From: HGM04593 sp045646845
Lineage (GTDB): Bacteria > Bacteroidota > Bacteroidia > Bacteroidales > Bacteroidaceae
Length of the DNA: 37,926 nt
NCBI GenBank assembly: GCA_045646845.1
Contig: JAZRLO010000035.1
Coordinates: 1 to 37,926 of the forward strand
Direction of reading: 5' to 3'
In this document: one piece after another, positions 16,680 to 22,873 of the stretch
How positions within the stretch are numbered: the first letter of the stretch is position 1
Layout: every line of letters begins with the position of its first letter
Translations under genes and position numbers: made by a program
The notes under the pieces: generated by a model
What the model saw: the letters and a program-made list of their open reading frames with translations, nothing else
What the model was told of the DNA's origin: nothing
Databases searched by the model: none

Positions 16680-16729
16680 GAAATAAAAAGGGGATTTTGA
16701 CCTCTTTTGTGATATTTTGCATCAGGGAT

Positions 16730-16760
16730 TTTGAAAATAAGGTAACATTGTATATATTTG
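16730..16760 (+). promoter_or_regulatory. SPFH operon promoter (TTTG-N19-TATATTTG)
   Basis: TTTG at 16730-16733, exactly 19 bp, then TATATTTG at 16753-16760: a perfect consensus. It is 42 nt upstream of the first ATG of the SPFH gene. Confidence 0.82.
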
Positions 16761-16761
16761 C

Positions 16762-16783
16762 GATATCAAAATGATATCAAAAT
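16762..16783 (+). promoter_or_regulatory. Tandem 11-bp repeat GATATCAAAAT x2, candidate operator
   Basis: Two identical copies (16762-16772 and 16773-16783) directly follow the -7 box and so cover the expected transcription start. The 11-bp period is one helical turn and each copy carries the palindrome GATATC. Inverted ATTTTGA words lie at 16694-16700 and 16728-16734, the latter overlapping the -33 box. The operon's second gene encodes a ribbon-helix-helix protein, making it a candidate autorepressor (inference). Confidence 0.5.
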
Positions 16784-16801
16784 AGTTTAACGTAAAAATA
16801 T

Positions 16802-17713
16802 ATGACTATGGATGCTGTAAAGAGAAATGACGGAGTCAAAGGTAACGAGAAGTTTATACGTCCTGCAAATGGGTGGATAATGCTTTTTTTGACGTTGGTG
16901 GGTCTGGTGGCCGGTATCGCCGTTCCTGCCGCATTGCTGGCCAATGGCGCGCATGATGCGTGGGGTGTTTTGTTCCTGGTTCCGGTGACCAGTCTTGTGC
17001 TCATGTGCGGACTGTTTATAGTTAATCCGAATGAGAGTACAGTGATGACCTTCTTCGGAAAATATGTAGGTACGGTTGTAGAGAACGGCTTCTACTATAT
17101 GAATCCTTTCATGACAAAGAGAAAGGTCTCTTTGCGTGCCCGTAACATCAATGGCGACCCAATCAAGGTGAACGACCTTATGGGTAACCCCATAATGATA
17201 GGCGTGGTGCTTGTGTGGAGAGTCAAGGATACGTTCAAGGCATCGTTCGAGGTTGATGACTATTCCCGTTTCGTGGATATCCAGAGTGAGGCGGCCATAC
17301 GTAACCTTGCCGGCTCTTATCCTTATGACAATCTGGAGGACGAGGACGCAAGCATCACCCTGCGCAATGGCGGTGAAGAGGTCAATGACCTGCTCGAGAA
17401 GTCTCTATCCGAAAGGCTCGCGATTGCCGGAATAGAGGTTATGGAGGCCCGCATCAGTTATCTTGCCTATGCTCCTGAGATTGCAGGTGCCATGCTGCAG
17501 CGTCAGCAGGCTACGGCGATGGTAGCCGCACGCCACAAGATAGTCGAAGGTGCTGTGGGAATGGTGCAGATGGCACTCGAGCAGCTCTCCGAAAAGGAGA
17601 TAATCGACCTGGACGAGGAAAAAAAGGCAGCAATGGTAAGCAATCTTATGGTGGTGCTTACAAGCGATAGGGCAGCGACTCCTGTCGTGAATACCGGAAC
17701 CCTTTACCAGTAA
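16802..17713 (+). CDS. SPFH (stomatin/prohibitin/band-7) domain protein
   Basis: A 303-aa protein with two N-terminal hydrophobic segments (about 27-50 and 54-75) that anchor it in the membrane. The SPFH core follows from about residue 78 (NPNESTVMTFFGKYVGTVVENGFYYMNPF...KVSLRARNINGDPIKVNDLMGNPI) to about 235. A helical tail has the conserved AGAMLQRQQATAMVAARHKIVEGAVGMV. Such proteins form membrane-bound oligomeric scaffolds or microdomains, often with a partner protease or channel, though none is encoded here. The start could be ATG 16802 or ATG 16808; both lack a clear ribosome-binding site, as usual in Bacteroidetes. It is first in a four-gene plus-strand operon with a consensus promoter and a candidate operator. 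Confidence 0.92.
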   Translation: MTMDAVKRNDGVKGNEKFIRPANGWIMLFLTLVGLVAGIAVPAALLANGAHDAWGVLFLVPVTSLVLMCGLFIVNPNESTVMTFFGKYVGTVVENGFYYMNPFMTKRKVSLRARNINGDPIKVNDLMGNPIMIGVVLVWRVKDTFKASFEVDDYSRFVDIQSEAAIRNLAGSYPYDNLEDEDASITLRNGGEEVNDLLEKSLSERLAIAGIEVMEARISYLAYAPEIAGAMLQRQQATAMVAARHKIVEGAVGMVQMALEQLSEKEIIDLDEEKKAAMVSNLMVVLTSDRAATPVVNTGTLYQ

Positions 17714-17722
17714 TGCACCTTT

Positions 17723-17899
17723 ATGGCAAAAGAGAAGAAATCTTTTGTGCTTCGTATGAACTGCGAAACCATGTCGGCACTCGAGAAATGGGCTGCCGAC
17801 GAGTTTCGCAGTGTCAACGGTCAGCTGGAATATATAATCACTGATGCCCTGCGCAAAGCTGGGCGCATCGGCAATAATGACGATGCCGCTAAACCTTGA
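17723..17899 (+). CDS. Arc-type ribbon-helix-helix protein (58 aa)
   Basis: MAKEKKSFVLRMNCETMSALEKWAADEFRSVNGQLEYIITDALRKAGR carries the Arc/MetJ pattern. A basic beta strand (KSFVLRM) would enter the major groove. Helix A is TMSALEKWAADEF, and the RSVNGQLEYIITDAL helix is close to the Arc-family consensus (RSvNgqIeyll..aL). Members are dimeric DNA-binding repressors or antitoxins. No toxin gene is adjacent. The gene starts 9 nt after the SPFH stop and its stop overlaps or abuts the next gene (TTGATTGAATCTATG), so it is co-transcribed. The tandem GATATCAAAAT repeat at the operon promoter is a natural candidate target. Confidence 0.85.
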   Translation: MAKEKKSFVLRMNCETMSALEKWAADEFRSVNGQLEYIITDALRKAGRIGNNDDAAKP

Positions 17900-17907
17900 T
17901 TGAATCT

Positions 17908-18234
17908 ATGGAACGTCTGTTGCTTATTTTGTTGTCGCTTGCCTTTGTGCTGTTGGCTGTAGTGATATACTTCGGCAAGGCTGACTGGATGCTGGTGAAT
18001 TACAAACTGAAATTCAAAGACCGTAAGCCGGTCTTCGTAGCCAAGAAATACAATAAGGAACGCACGCGTCCGCTTCTTGCGCTCATGATGCTGATAGTCT
18101 CGCTGATGCTGCTCCTCAATTTGTTCTTCCCCTCTTGTGCCCGGTACATATCAGCCATTGTCGCTGTGGCAGTGCTGTTGCCGTTTGCTATCTTCGTTGA
18201 ACTGCGGTGCAGGGAAAAAGAGGATGGAAAATAG
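17908..18234 (+). CDS. Small membrane protein (108 aa), DUF3784-like
   Basis: Starts MERLLLILLSLAFVLLAVVIYFGKADWMLVNYK; a TTG at 17896 overlapping the previous stop could extend it by 4 aa, but the ATG is preferred. It has an N-terminal helix (3-23), a soluble basic loop (KLKFKDRKPVFVAKKYNKERTRP) and two helices (about 55-72 and 79-97), then an acidic tail. The pattern 'KADWML.NY' after the first helix resembles DUF3784 proteins of unknown function; this is recalled, not checked. It lies between the ribbon-helix-helix and PAP2 genes, all on one strand with short gaps, and is likely part of the SPFH membrane operon. Confidence 0.75.
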   Translation: MERLLLILLSLAFVLLAVVIYFGKADWMLVNYKLKFKDRKPVFVAKKYNKERTRPLLALMMLIVSLMLLLNLFFPSCARYISAIVAVAVLLPFAIFVELRCREKEDGK

Positions 18235-18275
18235 TTTGTTTAAGTGATGTGTTCATTCTGTTTAAAATAAAATAT

Positions 18276-18821
18276 ATGGTACGTGTATTGTTAATTGCCG
18301 TCATGCTGCTGTCATTCCCGTATGCAGGGAGAGGGCAGTCACGTGAGGCTGTAGAGACATCGACGGACATTGCCATGTTCGCGCCGGCAGCCGTGGGCGT
18401 CGGCGTCGCTTTGTTCGAGGGCGATTATAAAGGGCTTCTGCAGTTGGGCGAGGCTTTGGCAACCTCTGTAGCTGTCAGTTACGCACTTAAATATACAGTA
18501 AAGAAGGAGCGCCCCGACGGCAGTGATTTCCATTCCTTCCCGTCGAACCATACCGGGTTCTCTTTCGCCGGTGCAACCTTCCTGCAGAAACGTTACGGAT
18601 GGAAATGGGGTGTGCCTGCATATCTTGTGAGCGGCTATGTCGCATGGGGGCGTATATATTCAAAACGGCACGACATTTGGGATGTGCTTGCCGGTGCTGC
18701 AATAGGTGTCGGCAGCGGTTTCCTGTTCACGACATCTTTTGCGAAGGAGCACGATGTGGTGCTTGCCCCCACCGTGAACCATGAGGGCAACTGCGGTATC
18801 TATTTTTCAATGAAATTCTGA
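18276..18821 (+). CDS. PAP2-family phosphatase
   Basis: The chosen ATG gives MVRVLLIAVMLLSFPYAGRGQ, a signal-peptide-like N-terminus; total 181 aa. The three PAP2 acid phosphatase motifs are visible: KYTVKKERP, FPSNHTGFSF (PSNH in place of PSGH) and RIYSKRHDIWDVLAG (the R-x5-H-x3-D type). These form the active site that dephosphorylates lipid or soluble phosphates such as undecaprenyl-PP, phosphatidylglycerol-P or lipid A. The second motif has Asn in place of Gly, a variant common in this family. The active site probably faces the periplasm. It is the last gene of the SPFH operon and could act on membrane lipids in the SPFH microdomain, which is only an inference. Confidence 0.88.
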   Translation: MVRVLLIAVMLLSFPYAGRGQSREAVETSTDIAMFAPAAVGVGVALFEGDYKGLLQLGEALATSVAVSYALKYTVKKERPDGSDFHSFPSNHTGFSFAGATFLQKRYGWKWGVPAYLVSGYVAWGRIYSKRHDIWDVLAGAAIGVGSGFLFTTSFAKEHDVVLAPTVNHEGNCGIYFSMKF

Positions 18822-18891
18822 ACGGAACCGTGCGTTATGCCCACAGTCTGCAAAAAAACCTTTTTTTGCTTTATAAATAATGCTTTTTTCT

Positions 18892-18899
18892 TATCTTCG
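18892..18899 (+). promoter_or_regulatory. -7 box for nadA
   Basis: TATCTTCG, 19 nt upstream of the nadA ATG, followed by GC. The -33 match is weak (TTTA at 18870-18873, 18-bp spacer). Confidence 0.45.
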
Positions 18900-18918
18900 C
18901 GCAGTGTTCATAAATTAA

Positions 18919-19905
18919 ATGGATATGATTAAAGAGGAATGGATTGAGAAAGGTTACATCGATGAGGCTGTTTCTGCCGGTGTTGACCTGAAGGCGGAGA
19001 TACGCCGTCTTTGTGAGGAGAAGAATGCCGTGGTACTTGCGCACTATTATACAGACGGTACGGTGCAGGACGTTGCCGATTTCGTTGGTGACAGTCTTGC
19101 TCTGGCGCAGATAGCAGAGAAGACTACAGCAGATATACTGGTGATGTGCGGTGTGCATTTTATGGCCGAGACGAATAAAATCCTTTCACCCGAAAAGAAG
19201 GTGCTTATACCGGACCTGAATGCCGGTTGTTCGCTTGCTGAGAGTTGCCCGGCCGAGGAACTTGCCAAGTTCAAGGCGCAGCACCCCGACCACAAGGTGG
19301 TGGCCTATGTGAACACGTCGGCGGCGGTGAAGGCGCTCACTGATATTGTGGTTACATCGACCAACGCGCGTGCCATTGTGGAGAGTTTTCCCAAGGATGA
19401 GAAGATTATATTTGCTCCCGACAAGAATCTGGGCGGCTATCTCAATGCCGTGACGAACCGCAAGATGCTGTTGTGGAACGGCGGGTGTCATGTGCATGAG
19501 CAGTTCTCTATTGAGAAGATTGTAGAGTTCAAGAGCCAGTATCCCGGCGCGAAGGTGCTTGCGCATCCCGAGTGCAAGAGCGGAGTGCTTGCTCTGGCCG
19601 ATTTTGTGGGTTCTACTGCGGCAATTCTTTCGTATGCCGAAAAAAGCGAAGCAAAAGAATTCATTGTGGCAACCGAGAGCGGAATACTTCACGAGATGCA
19701 GAAACGTTGTCCGGGAAAGAGATTCATACCGGTGCCTCCTTCTACGGGGCCGTGTGCTTGCAACGAATGTGGGTATATGCGTCTCAACACTTTGGAGAAA
19801 CTTTACAACACTCTTAAATACGAATGGCCCATTGTGGAACTTGATGAGGAACTGCGTGTGAAGGCCAAAGAACCGATAGTGAGAATGCTGGAACTCTCAA
19901 AGTGA
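18919..19905 (+). CDS. nadA: Quinolinate synthase A
   Basis: A 328-aa [4Fe-4S] enzyme that condenses iminoaspartate with dihydroxyacetone phosphate to quinolinate, the second step of de novo NAD synthesis. Key motifs are AHYYTDGTVQDVADFVGDS near residue 41, CGVHFMAETNKILSP (Cys77), NGGCHVHE (Cys190) and the CACNECGYMRLNTL end (Cys279-284). The three separated cysteines match the cluster ligands of the family, with Cys284 the likely third. The N-terminus MDMIKEEWIEKGYIDEAVSAG fits Bacteroidetes NadA. It stands alone here, without nadB or nadC, and has its own promoter element and terminator. Length is normal for the group. Confidence 0.97.
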   Translation: MDMIKEEWIEKGYIDEAVSAGVDLKAEIRRLCEEKNAVVLAHYYTDGTVQDVADFVGDSLALAQIAEKTTADILVMCGVHFMAETNKILSPEKKVLIPDLNAGCSLAESCPAEELAKFKAQHPDHKVVAYVNTSAAVKALTDIVVTSTNARAIVESFPKDEKIIFAPDKNLGGYLNAVTNRKMLLWNGGCHVHEQFSIEKIVEFKSQYPGAKVLAHPECKSGVLALADFVGSTAAILSYAEKSEAKEFIVATESGILHEMQKRCPGKRFIPVPPSTGPCACNECGYMRLNTLEKLYNTLKYEWPIVELDEELRVKAKEPIVRMLELSK

Positions 19906-19916
19906 TATGATTATTG

Positions 19917-19943
19917 CCGCATCCTGTAAAGGGTGCGGTTTTT
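19917..19943 (+). terminator. nadA intrinsic terminator
   Basis: CCGCATCC and GGGTGCGG pair (8 bp, one T-G wobble) around a 6-nt loop, followed by TTTTT. It starts 12 nt after the nadA stop. Confidence 0.85.
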
Positions 19944-20063
19944 GTGTTGTGCGCAGCATGCAGAGTCTTGCTGTCACACGCGTACCGTGTCATTCTATAT
20001 TTGCAATGTCATTGGCTCGTTCATTTCTTAGCGACCCGCACGGCATTATTTTCATCCATGCTT

Positions 20064-20197
20064 CGTGCGACCAACCGCTAATGAACTCGCCGATAACAAA
20101 ACTTAAAGTTTTGTCATTCTGAGCGAAGCGAAGAATCGATGTATTACGCTGTTATTAGATCCTTCGTCGTTTGCAGGCAAGCTCTGCTAGGATGACA
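20064..20197. repeat. Dispersed inverted-repeat element in the nadA-tdh gap
   Basis: The 382-bp gap after nadA has no gene I can support. After the nadA terminator it holds a GACC..CCGC.AATGAACT..CCGATAA segment (20069-20096), related to 8174-8200, then an AAAACTT/AAGTTTT hairpin. Next is a TGTCATTCTGAGCGAAGCGAAGAATC tract (20112-20137) that ends at an inverted AGGATGACA (20189-20197). The 'TCATTCTGAGCGAAGCGAAG' type repeat is one I recall being frequent in Bacteroidetes intergenic DNA. The ends are partial inverted complements of each other. Confidence 0.6.
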
Positions 20198-20229
20198 GCA
20201 TGCATGGTCTTGCTTTATTAAACCTATCA

Positions 20230-20267
20230 ACAAAAAGGACAACCCTGTTTGTTTTGGGTTGTCCTTT
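20230..20267 (-). terminator. tdh intrinsic terminator
   Basis: A 12-bp stem (AAAGGACAACCC at 20234-20245 with 20256-20267) around a 10-nt loop, followed on the minus strand by TTTTTG. It starts 20 nt past the tdh stop. Confidence 0.88.
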
Positions 20268-20287
20268 GGCTTTGAATGATATGGAAT

Positions 20288-21244
20288 TTACTTTCCGAAT
20301 CTTTCGCGCAGAGTCTTTATCATGTCCTGTGTCATGCTGTCGAGGTCGTAAGTCGGCTTCCAGTCCCACTCTGCACGTGCGCAGCTGTCATCAAGCTTGT
20401 TGGGCCATGAATCGGCAATGGCCTGACGTACGGGGTCAAATTCGTAGTGCATCTTGAAGTCTGGAATGTATTTCTGTATCGATGCCTTTATTATTTCCGG
20501 GTCGAAACTCATTGACGCCACATTGAAACCGTTGCGGTGGATAAGCCTTGACGGGTCGGCATTCATTATATCAACTGCCGCGTTCAGCGCGTCGGGCATG
20601 TACATCATGTCCATGAATGTCCCTGCTTGGATAGGACATGCGAAATCCTCACCCTTGACAGCTGCGTAGTAGATTTCCACAGCGTAGTCCGTAGTTCCTC
20701 CACCGGGGAGTGTGACATTTGAAATTAGGCCCGGGAATCGTACGGAACGTGTGTCAACTCCATATTTTATGTAATAGTAGTCGCTGAGAAGTTCAGTCGC
20801 TACCTTTGTAACACCGTACATTGTGCGTGGGCGCTGTATCGTGTCCTGAGGAGTGTTGTCGGCAGGAGTGTTCGGGCCGAACGAACCGATTGAGCTTGGT
20901 GTGAACACAGCGCAGTTCTTTTCGCGTGCAATCTCAAGGATGTTGATGAGTCCGTTCATCTGAATGTCCCATGCGAGCAACGGCTTGGCCTCTGCTACTG
21001 CGGACAGTAAAGCGGCAAGGTTGTATATGGTGTCAATGTCGTATTTCTCTACAATGTCAGCGAGCTGCTGGGCATTTTTTACGTTTGCCTCTTCGGCAGG
21101 TCCGCTTTCAAGCAGTATGCCTTTCGGTTCTGCACCTGGAATATAACCTGCAACGATATTGCCTTCCGGTATCAGTTTGCGGAGTTTCATGGTAAGTTCA
21201 GAACCAATTTGTCCTGTAGAACCTATTACAAGTACGTTCTTCAT
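20288..21244 (-). CDS. tdh: L-threonine 3-dehydrogenase, SDR (epimerase-like) type
   Basis: A 318-aa NAD-dependent short-chain dehydrogenase of the extended type. The NAD motif is GSTGQIG (8-14), NLAALLS is near residue 75, and the active-site pair is Tyr143 and Lys147 in YGVTK. Other family words are SSIGSFGP and RFPGLISN; the latter is typical of SDR-type threonine dehydrogenases and unlike zinc-type Tdh. It oxidises threonine to 2-amino-3-ketobutyrate. The next gene, divergently transcribed, is kbl, which consumes that product, so the function rests on both sequence and context. It has a minus-strand TAACTTTG box at 21302-21309 and a terminator after the stop. Confidence 0.92.
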   Translation of the reverse strand: MKNVLVIGSTGQIGSELTMKLRKLIPEGNIVAGYIPGAEPKGILLESGPAEEANVKNAQQLADIVEKYDIDTIYNLAALLSAVAEAKPLLAWDIQMNGLINILEIAREKNCAVFTPSSIGSFGPNTPADNTPQDTIQRPRTMYGVTKVATELLSDYYYIKYGVDTRSVRFPGLISNVTLPGGGTTDYAVEIYYAAVKGEDFACPIQAGTFMDMMYMPDALNAAVDIMNADPSRLIHRNGFNVASMSFDPEIIKASIQKYIPDFKMHYEFDPVRQAIADSWPNKLDDSCARAEWDWKPTYDLDSMTQDMIKTLRERFGK

Positions 21245-21301
21245 AAGCTGTATATGTTTGTTTTTTTAGTTTCTATTTTTTTTGCGCGTGTGTTCGCTTT
21301 T

Positions 21302-21309
21302 CAAAGTTA
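21302..21309 (-). promoter_or_regulatory. -7 box for tdh
   Basis: TAACTTTG on the minus strand, a full match to TAnnTTTG, 58 nt upstream of the tdh start. The -33 element is not evident. Confidence 0.5.
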
Positions 21310-21382
21310 CAAGTATTTTTGTAATACGCGTTCTTACGATATGTTTTTTTGCGTTAAATTTTATAATATTTTCTATTACCTT

Positions 21383-21413
21383 ATTGATATTATTCAATAA
21401 ATGGGTACATTTG
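21383..21413 (+). promoter_or_regulatory. kbl promoter (ATTG-N19-TACATTTG)
   Basis: ATTG at 21383-21386, 19 bp, then TACATTTG at 21406-21413. It lies 53 nt before the preferred ATG of kbl. Confidence 0.6.
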
Positions 21414-21465
21414 TAAATAGATATGATGTTTGAATATCATAGATTCAATTATAAATACACATAGT

Positions 21466-22656
21466 ATGTACGGTAAATTCCAACAACATTTGCAGAACGA
21501 ACTGGTTGCGATAGACGAGGCCGGTTTGTACAAGAGAGAACGCAACATCGCATCGCAGCAGTTCGCAGAAATTACCCTCGAGGACGGCTCAAAGGCCTTG
21601 AACTTCTGTGCGAACAACTATCTTGGACTTTCTAACAATGCGCGCCTGATGAAGGCTGCCCAGGAGGCAATGGAGGAGCGTGGCTACGGTATGTCATCAG
21701 TCCGCTTCATCTGCGGTACGCAGGACTACCACAAGGTTCTTGAGAAGGCTATTGCCGATTACTTCAAGACCGAGGATACGATACTCTATGCAGCATGCTT
21801 TGATGCCAACGGCGGTCTCTTCGAACCTTTGTTTACGGCTGAGGATGCCATTATCTCCGACTCTTTGAACCATGCTTCTATCATCGACGGTGTTCGTCTT
21901 TGCAAAGCGCAGCGTTACCGTTATGCGAATGCTGATATGGCCGACTTGGAGCGTTGTCTGCAAGAGGCACAGGCGCAACGTTACCGTATAATCGTGACTG
22001 ACGGTGTGTTCTCTATGGACGGAAATGTTGCTCCGATGGACAAAATTTGTGACCTTGCCGAAAAGTACGACGCGCTTGTAATGGTCGATGAATCGCACTC
22101 GGCCGGTGTGGTAGGCCCTACCGGTCATGGTGTTGCCGAGCAATTCGGTTGCTATGGACGCATCGATATCTTTACAGGTACATTGGGTAAGGCCTTTGGC
22201 GGTGCAGTGGGCGGTTTCACCACAGGTCGCAAAGAAATAATCGATATGTTGCGTCAGCGTTCACGTCCTTACCTCTTCTCGAATTCTCTTCCGCCTTCAG
22301 TGGTGGGTGCATCAATCGAAGTGTTCAAGATGCTTGCCGAGAGTGATGAACTCCACACCAAACTGCAGAACAACGTGAACTATTTCCGCGATAAGATGCT
22401 TGCCGCAGGTTTCGATATTAAACCTACTCAGTCGGCAATATGTGCGGTAATGCTCTATGACGCTCCGTTGTCGCAGGTGTTCGCACAGAAGATGGCTCAG
22501 GAGGGAATCTTCGTGACCGGTTTCTATTATCCTGTTGTACCTAAGGGCGAGGCACGTATCCGTGTGCAGCTCTCTGCGGCACATGAACAGGAGCATCTTG
22601 ACAAGGCAATTGCAGCCTTCATAAAGGTGGGCAAGGAACTTGGGGTAATTAAATAA
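21466..22656 (+). CDS. kbl: 2-amino-3-ketobutyrate CoA ligase (glycine C-acetyltransferase)
   Basis: A 396-aa PLP-dependent enzyme that splits 2-amino-3-ketobutyrate with CoA into glycine and acetyl-CoA, completing threonine breakdown after Tdh. The start is ATG 21466 (MYGKFQQHLQNEL); the TTG at 21430 is too close to the promoter and adds a poor leader. Key motifs are NNYLGLSNNARL, GYGMSSVRFICGTQDYHKVLE, DSLNHASIIDGVRLC, VMVDESHSAGVVGPTGHG and the PLP-lysine region TGTLGKAFGGAVGG. Length and order match the alpha-oxoamine synthase family, and Kbl rather than 8-amino-7-oxononanoate synthase is favoured by the tdh neighbour. It is divergent from tdh across a 221-bp shared promoter region. Confidence 0.95.
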   Translation: MYGKFQQHLQNELVAIDEAGLYKRERNIASQQFAEITLEDGSKALNFCANNYLGLSNNARLMKAAQEAMEERGYGMSSVRFICGTQDYHKVLEKAIADYFKTEDTILYAACFDANGGLFEPLFTAEDAIISDSLNHASIIDGVRLCKAQRYRYANADMADLERCLQEAQAQRYRIIVTDGVFSMDGNVAPMDKICDLAEKYDALVMVDESHSAGVVGPTGHGVAEQFGCYGRIDIFTGTLGKAFGGAVGGFTTGRKEIIDMLRQRSRPYLFSNSLPPSVVGASIEVFKMLAESDELHTKLQNNVNYFRDKMLAAGFDIKPTQSAICAVMLYDAPLSQVFAQKMAQEGIFVTGFYYPVVPKGEARIRVQLSAAHEQEHLDKAIAAFIKVGKELGVIK

Positions 22657-22657
22657 G

Positions 22658-22692
22658 GTGAAAACGGAAAACTGAAAACTGAAAACTGAAAG
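22658..22692. repeat. TGAAAAC heptamer repeat tract after kbl
   Basis: GTGAAAACGG then AAAACTG in tandem, directly after the kbl stop. It is the same simple repeat as at 11368-11400. Confidence 0.75.
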
Positions 22693-22717
22693 GTTTTATA
22701 ACTTTTTCTATAACATT

Positions 22718-22753
22718 ATGACAAAGACGAAGGCGCGCCTTCGTCTTTGTCAT
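22718..22753. repeat. 36-bp perfect spacerless palindrome (core GGCGCGCC)
   Basis: The arms ATGACAAAGACGAA.. and complement meet at GGCGCGCC with no loop. It lies 62 nt after the kbl stop and before the convergent esterase gene, so it may serve as a bidirectional transcript end. There is no T-run. Confidence 0.85.
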
Positions 22754-22873
22754 TTGAATATATGCGCATTGTCAAAAACTAATATGACACTTCGCATTTA
22801 ACCACACTGCGCGTGCTTGAACCTGCTCATGCAACTTGCAAGTAAATTTGCGTTGCGCTCGCTTACTCGCAGT

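Noticed and set aside
19907..20122. 71-codon frame directly after nadA with a CKGCGFCVV motif
   Set aside because: It starts inside the nadA terminator hairpin and runs into the dispersed repeat; the cysteine motif is produced by the terminator arms.
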